Origin: an uncultured Lachnospiraceae bacterium
Lineage (GTDB): Bacteria; Bacillota; Clostridia; Lachnospirales; Lachnospiraceae
Direction of reading: 5' to 3'
Length of the DNA stretch: 21,342 nucleotides
Assembly (NCBI GenBank): GCA_937877165.1
Contig: CALEFO010000032.1
Coordinates: forward strand, 1 to 21,342
Both the position numbers and the translations under genes were made by a program. This document shows positions 14,930 through 21,342 of the stretch, in pieces. The notes beneath the pieces were generated by a model that worked only from the letters and a program-made list of their open reading frames with translations, was not told the DNA's origin and did no database searches. The first letter of the stretch is position 1; every line of letters begins with the position of its first letter.

Positions 14930-15008
14930 GAAAAGAGAAATGACCCACAGCGGGGGCTTTGGGGAAGGTACATTCAATCACTGTATTTATATGTTTGGGA
15001 GGGATGAG

Positions 15009-17627
15009 ATGAAACAGCAGATTTTATCATCCGGATGGACACTCACGATTCCGGAAGACAATGTCTATCATATCGGACCGGAGCCGATTCCGGCGACTAT
15101 TCCGGGCAGCGTGTATTCCTGCCTGTTGGAGAATAAGCTGATGCCGGACCCGTACTGGCGGGATAACGAGCTGGATGCGCTGAAGCTCATGGAGAATGAC
15201 TTCGTGTTCACGGAGCACTTTGCACCGGAGAAAGAGGTCCTCTCGTCGGACCGCGTGATCCTTCGGTTCGATGGAATCGACACCATTGCGGACATCTTCC
15301 TGAATGGGACATTCCTCGGCCACACGGAGAACATGCACCGGAGTTTTGAATTCGAGGTGAAGAATATCCTGAAGGAAGGGGAGAATGAGCTTGCGGTAAA
15401 GTTTTATTCTCCGACGAGGTTTATTGCAGCTTCTCACGAGAAAATAAAGAATATGGAGAGCACGGACGCGATGCCGGGCTACCCTCAGCTGCGGAAGGCT
15501 CACTGCATGTTCGGCTGGGACTGGGGTCCGCGCCTTCCTGATGCAGGATTTTACCGGCCGGTGCGGCTCCTCGGCGTGAAGAAGGCAAGACTCTCTGATG
15601 ATATCCGCGTGATGCAGGAGCATGAGATCGAAGAGACCGGGATCTGCGGGAACAAGGTAAAGAGCGTGGAGCTTACCGTGACGGCGAAGACGGATCCCGC
15701 AGCTGCAGCTGGCGTGCATACCGAGATCCTGCTGACGGATCCGGACGGAAAGGAAATGAGCTTTGCCAAAGAGGGTAGTCTTGGCGGGAAGCTTGCGGTG
15801 GAGAATCCGAAGCTTTGGTGGCCGAACGGATACGGGACGCAGGATCTGTACACCGTGACGGTACGTCTTGTGGACGATGTGACCGGGGAGGAGCTGGACA
15901 AGACAGAGAAAAGAATCGGTCTTAGAACGGTGACGGTGGATACGTCGCCCTTCCCGGAGGAGGAGAGGGATCCGCACATCGGCCCGCAGGTCCGGGAGGA
16001 CCGGAAGGAAGGCAGGCACTTTGACTTCGTGGTGAATGGCCTTCCTATCTTCGCGATGGGCGGAGACTACATCCCGGAGGACAACATTCTGCAGCGGGTG
16101 AACCGGAACAGGACAAAGATTCTTCTAAGAGACGCGGCGGAGGCTCACTACAACTGTATCCGGATCTGGGGAGGTGGCTACTACCTGGATGACTTCTTCT
16201 ATGATCTCTGTGATGAGTACGGCCTTTTGGTGTGGCAGGATTTTATGTTTGCCTGCGCGAGCTATGAGCTGAGCGATGCGTTCGAGGAGAACCTGAAGGC
16301 GGAATTCGTGGAAGTAGTAAGACGTCTCCGTCATCATGCGTGCATGGGCGTGTGGTGCGGCAACAACGAGATGGAGACGGAGATCCTGGAGGACCATGAG
16401 AGCGGGAAGTTCAACGAACAGATCCCGGGAATGGGCGGCATCCAGCCTGTTCACAAGGCCTCGAACAAACAGTTCTACGATTATATTAAGCTGTATGAAT
16501 ATATTCTCCCGAAGGTGATGAAGGAAGAGGCACCGGATGCCTTCTACTGGCCGTCGTCCCCGTCATCGGGCGGAAACTACGAGGACGCCTACGAGGAGAA
16601 CATCGGTGATGCACACTATTGGGGCGTATGGCACGGCGGTGATCAGTTCTCGGACTACCGGAAGCACCACTTCCGTTTCCTGTCGGAGTTCGGCTTCCAG
16701 TCCTTCCCATGCATGGCGACGGTCCGTTCCTTCACGGAGCCGGAGGACCGCAACGTGTTCTCGGAGGTGATGGAAATGCACCAGAGGAACACGGCGGCGA
16801 ACGGCAAGATCATGAACTATCTGTCGGCGACCTACCGGTATCCGGCGAACTTCGATGAACTCCTGTACTGCTCGCAGATGCTGCAGCTGGATGCAATCCG
16901 CTACGGAGTGGAATACTTCCGGAGAATCCGCGGGACCTGCATGGGAACGGTGGTATGGCAGCTGAACGACATCTGGCCGGTAGCATCGTGGTCATCCATT
17001 GACTACTACGGAAGATGGAAGGCACTTCATTACGGAGAGAAGCGGTTTTTCGCGCCGGTTTCCATTACCTGCGAGGAGCACGGAAGACTGGATCAGAAGC
17101 CATTTGTGAACTCGCTTCCGATTCCGGTGGAGTACTCGGCAGCGCTCCATGTGGCCAATGAGACGAACAAGACGGTGAAGGGAACGGTCCGCTGGCAGCT
17201 GCGTCGGCCGGATTCTTCAGTTATCCGGGAGAACGAGAAGGAGATCGAGGTGGCTCCCTACAGCGGAACCTGGCTGGACAAGGAGATTTACAACGGACTT
17301 GCGGACGAAAGAGACATGCACCTGTACTATGAGTTCGTACAGAACGGAGAGACGGTTTCCTCGGGAGCAGCATTGTTCGTTGCACCAAAGCATTATCATT
17401 TCATGGATCCGAAGCTTTCGTTGAAGGTGGACGAAAACACGGTGACGGTGAGCTCGGAAGGATACGCGAAGGGCGTGTGCATTGAGTCGGAGGACGGAAA
17501 TCTTCGCCTTTCGGACAACTTCTTCGATATGGAGAAGGGGGAGAGGACGATTCAGATCGTCGGAAAGAAGCCGGAAGGAGGCTTCCTGGTCCGCAGCGTG
17601 TACGACATTGCTCCGATAGACAAGTAA
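15009..17627 (+). CDS. Beta-mannosidase, glycoside hydrolase family 2
   Basis: This enzyme removes terminal beta-mannosyl residues from mannosides and manno-oligosaccharides with retention. The 872-residue protein has the GH2 layout: an N-terminal sugar-binding jelly roll (about 1-190, including RKAHCMFGWDWGPRLPD), an immunoglobulin-like domain (about 195-320, ending near the LWWPNGYGTQDLY signature), the TIM barrel (about 330-690) and C-terminal beta domains. The acid/base is Glu454 in WCGNNEME and the nucleophile is Glu560 in SEFGFQS. RIWGGGYY in the barrel is also typical. There is no signal peptide, so it acts in the cytoplasm on imported sugar. I chose ATG 15009 for its SD (GGGAGGG, 5 bases away) and because the QQILSSGWTL start fits the family; an upstream in-frame ATG (14928) lies at the promoter. 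It has its own promoter and terminator, and sits before a sugar ABC transporter. Confidence 0.93.
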   Translation: MKQQILSSGWTLTIPEDNVYHIGPEPIPATIPGSVYSCLLENKLMPDPYWRDNELDALKLMENDFVFTEHFAPEKEVLSSDRVILRFDGIDTIADIFLNGTFLGHTENMHRSFEFEVKNILKEGENELAVKFYSPTRFIAASHEKIKNMESTDAMPGYPQLRKAHCMFGWDWGPRLPDAGFYRPVRLLGVKKARLSDDIRVMQEHEIEETGICGNKVKSVELTVTAKTDPAAAAGVHTEILLTDPDGKEMSFAKEGSLGGKLAVENPKLWWPNGYGTQDLYTVTVRLVDDVTGEELDKTEKRIGLRTVTVDTSPFPEEERDPHIGPQVREDRKEGRHFDFVVNGLPIFAMGGDYIPEDNILQRVNRNRTKILLRDAAEAHYNCIRIWGGGYYLDDFFYDLCDEYGLLVWQDFMFACASYELSDAFEENLKAEFVEVVRRLRHHACMGVWCGNNEMETEILEDHESGKFNEQIPGMGGIQPVHKASNKQFYDYIKLYEYILPKVMKEEAPDAFYWPSSPSSGGNYEDAYEENIGDAHYWGVWHGGDQFSDYRKHHFRFLSEFGFQSFPCMATVRSFTEPEDRNVFSEVMEMHQRNTAANGKIMNYLSATYRYPANFDELLYCSQMLQLDAIRYGVEYFRRIRGTCMGTVVWQLNDIWPVASWSSIDYYGRWKALHYGEKRFFAPVSITCEEHGRLDQKPFVNSLPIPVEYSAALHVANETNKTVKGTVRWQLRRPDSSVIRENEKEIEVAPYSGTWLDKEIYNGLADERDMHLYYEFVQNGETVSSGAALFVAPKHYHFMDPKLSLKVDENTVTVSSEGYAKGVCIESEDGNLRLSDNFFDMEKGERTIQIVGKKPEGGFLVRSVYDIAPIDK

Positions 17628-17652
17628 GATGCCACCTGTGGCAGAAAAACAT

Positions 17653-17666
17653 TGAAAACGTTTTTA
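17653..17666. promoter_or_regulatory. cre-like site after the mannosidase gene
   Basis: TGAAAACGTTTTTA differs at one position from the Firmicute catabolite-responsive element consensus TGWAARCGYTWNCW and contains the 10-bp palindrome AAAACGTTTT. It lies between the mannosidase stop and its terminator, over 240 bases upstream of the transporter promoter, an odd place for a repressor site. It could equally be chance. Confidence 0.25.
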
Positions 17667-17697
17667 GATGGGATTCTTTGGAATCCCATCTTTTTTT
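17667..17697 (+). terminator. Intrinsic terminator of the beta-mannosidase gene
   Basis: A perfect 10-bp stem (17667-17676 with 17681-17690) and TTTG loop are followed by seven T (17691-17697). It separates the mannosidase transcript from the transporter genes. Confidence 0.93.
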
Positions 17698-17910
17698 GAT
17701 GAAAATTGGATAGAAAAACGGCGCAAAGGAGGCGGCCCGTCGTGTGAAATCATGAAAGAAGACCTTTATTTAACTAAAATTAAGCCTATGAAAAGCGTAA
17801 ACGATTAAGCAATCAAGAACAAAAACTAAAAATATGCACAAGAAGCAATGAATAAATTTGCACTAAATTCCTAAAAATGGAGTGTACGTCAATAAAAAAT
17901 AGAAAAGGCA
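17698..17910. other. Intergenic A/T-rich stretch upstream of the transporter promoter
   Basis: This is the middle of a 379-base gap between the mannosidase and the binding-protein gene. The first 50 bases are GC-mixed and hold a purine-rich SD-like AAAGGAGG with no matching open frame. The rest is strongly A-rich. I see no gene, no terminator and no convincing operator; a possible element is AGCGTAAACGA near 17797, which fits no consensus well. Upstream control sites for the transporter promoter would be expected here. Confidence 0.5.
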
Positions 17911-17939
17911 TTGAACTTTTATGCAAAAAGACATACCAT
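17911..17939 (+). promoter_or_regulatory. Promoter of the sugar ABC transporter genes
   Basis: TTGAAC (17911-17916) and TACCAT (17934-17939) are spaced by 17 bases. The predicted start near 17946 gives a leader of about 60 bases before the binding-protein ATG. Confidence 0.6.
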
Positions 17940-18006
17940 ACTACTAAAAGATACTTAAATGAGATGAAAGATCTCAGCAATAAGTACAAAGTACAGGAGG
18001 GAACAA

Positions 18007-19473
18007 ATGAAGAAAAAGGTATTAAGCGTATTACTTGCTTCGACCATGGTAGCAGGCATTCTCGCAGGATGCGGCTCTTCCAGCTCGACTGAGGCTCCGG
18101 CAGCAGATGCTTCTACTGAGGCGGCAGCTGCAGACACTGAGGCAGCAGAGGAAGCTTCTACCGAGGCAGCTGCGGAAGAGGATACCGAGGCGGCTGACAG
18201 CGCAGAGCTTGCATACACAGGCGAGATCAACCTGATGCATTACAGTACTTCCGAGGAGTCTGAAGGAAACGGCGGCTCCGATGGATTCCGCACCATGATT
18301 GCAAACTGGGAAGAGGCTCATCCTGACATCACTCTGAACCAGAACGTTCTGGCAAATGATGAGTACAAGACACAGATCGCTACGATGGCAGCAGCAGGCG
18401 ACCTTCCGGATGTATTCCTCCTTCAGGGCATGAACACCAAGTCCTGGGCAGCACAGGGACTGATCCTGGATATGACTGATATCATCAAGGATTCTCCTTA
18501 TTATGCAGATTACAATCAGGATTACTTCACTCCTTTCAAGGATGGTGATAAGCTGTATGGCCTCCCGGTTCTGACCGGCGGTACCTGCACCGTTGTTATC
18601 TATGACAAGGCTGCATGGAAGGATGCCGGCTTTGATTCCTTCCCGGACAACTGGGACGATGTCAAGAAGGCAGACGAGTACTTCAAGGCAAACGGCTATG
18701 ACGGAACCATCGCATTCGGCAACGGCGGCCAGTGGCAGGCGAACTCGGATTTCCTGAGCACGCTTGGTGATCGTTACACCGGCAAGGAGTGGTTCCAGCA
18801 CATCATCGATGGCGATGGCGAGGCTTCCTTCACGGATGATTCCTTCGTATCTGCTCTGCAGTTCATGCAGGATATCTTCCAGAGCGGAATCTTCAACTCT
18901 GATTTCAACAGCGTAACCAATGAGGACGCTCGTGAGTACTTTATTGCTGGCGACTATCCGGCATTCATCGGCGGCAACTGGGATGAATCCTACATCGCAG
19001 CTACTCTGCAGGCAGACGATGAGGAGGCTTACAACAACCTCGGCTTCGCAGTACTTCCTCAGCCGGCTGATGCTACGGAGGATGCAAATTCCCAGAACAT
19101 CGGACTTGGCTATGCAATGGCAATCAACTCCAAGGTTGCGGATGATCCGGACAAGCTTGCAGCATGCATTGACTTCTGCGAATATGTAACCGGACCGGAG
19201 TTCGCTTCTTATGTAGCTGAGAACTATGCACTTGGTGGACTTACCAAGGTTGCAGATGTAGATCTGTCGGGCTTCGATGAAGTTACGCAGGCATTCTACA
19301 ACTACTCCTATGTTGATACGACTCCTTGCGAAATTTATGACTCTTATGTAGATCCCGCTGTATGGTCCGTATGCAACACCGGCCTTCAGGAGCTCATGAA
19401 CGGCACCGGCACGGCAAAGGATCTGGCTGCAGACATTCAGGCAGCATATGAGGAGAACTACCTCAAGAAGTAA
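18007..19473 (+). CDS. Sugar ABC transporter substrate-binding lipoprotein
   Basis: This is the extracellular receptor of a CUT1-type sugar importer, held on the membrane by a lipid anchor. The 488-residue precursor has a basic, hydrophobic signal peptide (1-21) and lipobox LAGC with the lipidated Cys22. A linker (about 24-67) rich in Ala, Glu and Thr with five TEA units follows, then a family 1 binding-protein fold from about residue 70 (TGEINLMHYST; GDLPDVFLLQG; YGLPVLTGGTCTVVIYDKAAW; GDYPAFIGGNWDES). The SD (AGGAGGG) is strong, and codon use looks like that of a highly expressed gene. It is followed by a terminator-like hairpin and two permease genes. The ligand cannot be read from sequence; the nearby beta-mannosidase suggests a beta-mannoside. 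No ATPase gene is in view; CUT1 systems of this group often share one encoded elsewhere. Confidence 0.93.
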   Translation: MKKKVLSVLLASTMVAGILAGCGSSSSTEAPAADASTEAAAADTEAAEEASTEAAAEEDTEAADSAELAYTGEINLMHYSTSEESEGNGGSDGFRTMIANWEEAHPDITLNQNVLANDEYKTQIATMAAAGDLPDVFLLQGMNTKSWAAQGLILDMTDIIKDSPYYADYNQDYFTPFKDGDKLYGLPVLTGGTCTVVIYDKAAWKDAGFDSFPDNWDDVKKADEYFKANGYDGTIAFGNGGQWQANSDFLSTLGDRYTGKEWFQHIIDGDGEASFTDDSFVSALQFMQDIFQSGIFNSDFNSVTNEDAREYFIAGDYPAFIGGNWDESYIAATLQADDEEAYNNLGFAVLPQPADATEDANSQNIGLGYAMAINSKVADDPDKLAACIDFCEYVTGPEFASYVAENYALGGLTKVADVDLSGFDEVTQAFYNYSYVDTTPCEIYDSYVDPAVWSVCNTGLQELMNGTGTAKDLAADIQAAYEENYLKK

Positions 19474-19500
19474 TTCCTGAATCAGGAGCACAAAGAGATT

Positions 19501-19517
19501 CGCTTTTCTGAAAAGCG
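19501..19517 (+). promoter_or_regulatory. Small hairpin after the binding-protein gene
   Basis: CGCTTTT (19501-19507) and AAAAGCG (19511-19517) form a 7-bp stem with loop CTG, 9 bases before the terminator-like hairpin. Together they probably protect the 3' end of the binding-protein mRNA. Confidence 0.4.
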
Positions 19518-19525
19518 TATTCAAT

Positions 19526-19559
19526 GGGCCTCGCGGTTTACCCCTCGGGGCCCTTTTTT
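19526..19559 (+). terminator. Terminator/attenuator between binding protein and permeases
   Basis: An 8-bp stem with one G-U pair (19526-19533 with 19546-19553), extended by 2 bp after a mismatch, is followed by six T (19554-19559). It has all the parts of an intrinsic terminator, yet sits 27 bases before the first permease, with no promoter seen between. Partial termination here would make much more binding protein than permease. Confidence 0.8.
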
Positions 19560-19586
19560 AAAACAAAGAGTTAGGGGGTTTCGTCC

Positions 19587-20483
19587 ATGCTGAAGGCTAT
19601 CAAACCCAAAATGAGTACCGTCGTCGCTCTGCTGTTTATTCCGGTCGTATGGTACGTGTTTTCTGTATTTGTTCCACTGGTTACTGCACTGTTTTACAGT
19701 TTCTTTGAATGGAAGGGCGGTCCGAACAAGACATTTAGCGGACTTGCCAATTACAGCAGACTGATCAATGACGCAACATTCTGGCAGTCTGTATGGCACA
19801 ACCTTCTGATCGTGCTCGTTTGTATTATCGGACAGGTCGGCATCGCATTCATTCTGGTGCTGATGGTTCAGTCCAGACTTGCAAAATGCAAGGGAATTCA
19901 CAGAACATTCGGTTTCTTCCCGAGCACCATTTCGGCCGTTTACATCGGTCTGATCTGGACAATGATTTTCGATTATAAAAGAGGAATTCTGAACTGGTTC
20001 CTGGAGGTGACAGGACACGCAGATGCCATGAAGGTATGGCTGAACGAACCGAGCCTTGTTCTGGGATGTGTAAGCGTACCACTGGTATGGCAGTACATTG
20101 GTTACTACATGGTAATCCTGTTCGCAGCAATTGCCGCAGTCGACAAGGAAATTTTCGAAGTAGCGGAGCTGGATGGTGCCAATGCATTTCAGCGTGCGGT
20201 TTATATCGTACTTCCTCTTATTAAAAATATGATTATGGTCTGCCTGACGCTCTGCATTTCGGGCAACATGAAGGTGTTCGATCATATTTACACAATGACT
20301 GCCGGCGGCCCCGGAACATCTTCAATGGTTATGGCACTGTACGGATACAAGGTATCCTTTGAGCAATCCAACATGGGCTATGGCTCCGCAATTTCGGTCG
20401 GAATTTTCATCATCAGCCTTGTTGTTATTCAGGGAAGCCGCGCCCTTGTGAACTTTTTGACAAAGGATAAGGGGGTAGAATAA
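19587..20483 (+). CDS. Sugar ABC transporter permease, MalF type
   Basis: This is one of the two membrane subunits that form the channel of a CUT1 sugar importer. The 298-residue protein has about six membrane segments, the first at 11-37. The EAA loop that docks on the ATPase is EVAELDGANAFQRAVYIVLP (191-210), carrying the conserved EAELDGA and LP elements. A short N-terminus of about 10 residues and TAGGPGTSSMVMALYGYK near the end are typical of MalF/UgpA-like permeases. SD AGGGGG lies about 11 bases before the ATG. Its stop overlaps the next start (TAATG), so the two permeases are translationally coupled. It follows the attenuator-like hairpin. Confidence 0.93.
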   Translation: MLKAIKPKMSTVVALLFIPVVWYVFSVFVPLVTALFYSFFEWKGGPNKTFSGLANYSRLINDATFWQSVWHNLLIVLVCIIGQVGIAFILVLMVQSRLAKCKGIHRTFGFFPSTISAVYIGLIWTMIFDYKRGILNWFLEVTGHADAMKVWLNEPSLVLGCVSVPLVWQYIGYYMVILFAAIAAVDKEIFEVAELDGANAFQRAVYIVLPLIKNMIMVCLTLCISGNMKVFDHIYTMTAGGPGTSSMVMALYGYKVSFEQSNMGYGSAISVGIFIISLVVIQGSRALVNFLTKDKGVE

Positions 20484-21342
20484 TGGCGAAGCAGAAAGAA
20501 TTTGAAATGACGAAAGTCAAGAGTGCAAGAACTCCTGCTCAGAGATTCGGAACCGGTGTGCTGGCTGTTTTCATCAATGCAGTTTTGTGGATTTTTTCCC
20601 TGTCCTGCATTTTCCCGCTGGTATGGATGTTCTATTCTTCTCTGAAGAAGAAGAGAGAATTCAATGCAGATATCATCGGTCTTCCACACAATCCGACTTT
20701 TGACAACTATATCAAGGTGCTCACGAACAAGGATTACCATTTGGGAAGCTCCATGATGAACAGTGTTCGCACAACGGTCCTCTCCGTTGCGCTGATTCTG
20801 GTCTTTGGTTTTGTCATCGGATACATCCTTGCGAGAATTGACTTCAAGATGAACCGCCCGCTGTACGCGATCTTCCTGATGGGACTTCTGATTCCGGTTC
20901 ACTCTCTCCTGGTTCCGATTTACGTTGTATTCAACAAGTTCGGATTTGCAAACCAGTGGTACACGCTGATCATCCCGTATGTGGCGTTCGGCATACCGAT
21001 TGCGGTGTTCCTGATTGAAAGCTTCATCAAATCAGTGCCGGTGGAGCTGGAGGAAGCGGCGGCTATCGACGGAAGCTCGTTCATGAATACGCTGGTCAAG
21101 ATTATTCTTCCGGTTACGAAGCCGATCCTGACGACTGTGGCGATCATTCAGTCCTTCAGCTGCTGGAATGAGTTCTCCTTTGCACTGGTGCTCTGCTCCA
21201 GAAATCAGAAGCTGCAGACCGTTCCGCTTGCGATGACCAACTTTAAGGGACAGTTCGCATCGGACTATCCGAAGATCATGTCGGGCATGCTGATCACCAT
21301 GCTGCCGATCGTTGTTCTGTACTTTGCGTTCTCCAAGAAGAT
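20483..21342 (+). CDS. Sugar ABC transporter permease, MalG type, 3' end cut off
   Basis: The second channel subunit of the importer. The frame opens with ATG 20483 overlapping the previous stop, has SD GGGGG at about 20471-20475, and stays open to the window edge after 286 residues. Family members are about 275-300 long, so only the last few residues are probably missing. Six membrane segments are visible. The EAA loop is EEAAAIDGSSFMNTLVKIIL (190-209). FPLVWMFYSSLK near the N-terminus and the WNEFSFALVLCS stretch (229-239) are hallmarks of MalG/UgpE-like permeases. The N-terminal cytoplasmic tail of about 25 residues is basic. Confidence 0.93.
   Translation, partial: MAKQKEFEMTKVKSARTPAQRFGTGVLAVFINAVLWIFSLSCIFPLVWMFYSSLKKKREFNADIIGLPHNPTFDNYIKVLTNKDYHLGSSMMNSVRTTVLSVALILVFGFVIGYILARIDFKMNRPLYAIFLMGLLIPVHSLLVPIYVVFNKFGFANQWYTLIIPYVAFGIPIAVFLIESFIKSVPVELEEAAAIDGSSFMNTLVKIILPVTKPILTTVAIIQSFSCWNEFSFALVLCSRNQKLQTVPLAMTNFKGQFASDYPKIMSGMLITMLPIVVLYFAFSKK

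Noticed and set aside
17790..17806. AGCGTAAACGA element as a second cre site
   Set aside because: It matches the consensus only around the central GCGT and mismatches at several conserved flanking positions.
17877..18092. 71-codon plus-strand frame overlapping the start of the binding-protein gene
   Set aside because: It spans the promoter and overlaps the strongly supported signal peptide coding region in another frame; it has no SD and a composition unlike its neighbours.
18031..19524. 497-codon minus-strand frame opposite the binding-protein gene
   Set aside because: It is a shadow of a clear lipoprotein gene with strong codon bias; no SD or domain is visible.

Overview
The window looks like chromosomal DNA from a low-to-mid-GC Firmicute, most likely a member of the class Clostridia close to Lachnospiraceae. 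The reasons are gene content and order (mtaB, ireB, ruvX, rnj, a YceG-like membrane protein, trmR, trhP in one direction), a type III glutamine synthetase, strong Shine-Dalgarno sequences, TTG starts, a tRNA without an encoded CCA end, and a lipoprotein with an Ala/Glu/Thr-rich linker. The genus cannot be named from this sequence alone. Almost every long gene is on the + strand; the one clear exception is a small HPr-like gene near the left end.

Left part (1-7875): the 3' part of thiI converges on the HPr-like gene, with a shared hairpin terminator between them. A divergent promoter region then leads into mtaB, followed by a promoter and the series ireB, ruvX, RNase J, a short MltG/YceG-like protein, the tRNA methyltransferase trmR and the U32-peptidase-like tRNA hydroxylase trhP. 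The genes from ruvX to trhP are overlapping or nearly so. Four genes (thiI, mtaB, trmR, trhP) modify tRNA; trmR and trhP act in succession on wobble uridine 34. This matches the conserved yrrK-yrrO neighbourhood of Bacillus subtilis.

Middle part (7915-13312): glnN (glutamine synthetase III) is followed by a block of three hairpins bounded by two near-identical 22-base direct repeats. Next come trkA and trkH, which encode the regulatory and pore subunits of a potassium uptake system, and then a stand-alone tRNA-Gln(CUG) with its own promoter and terminator.

Right part (13480-21342): a MATE-family efflux pump, then a cytoplasmic GH2 beta-mannosidase with its own promoter and terminator, then a CUT1-type sugar ABC transporter (lipoprotein binding protein and two permeases, the second cut off by the window edge). 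The mannosidase next to the transporter suggests uptake and intracellular hydrolysis of beta-mannosides. A terminator-like hairpin after the binding-protein gene probably sets its expression above that of the permeases.

I found no CRISPR array, insertion sequence, prophage or clearly new multi-gene system. The best leads are the hairpin block after glnN, an HPr-like protein that lacks the phosphoacceptor histidine but keeps the regulatory serine, a YceG-like protein without its catalytic domain, and an open reading stretch linking ireB to ruvX.
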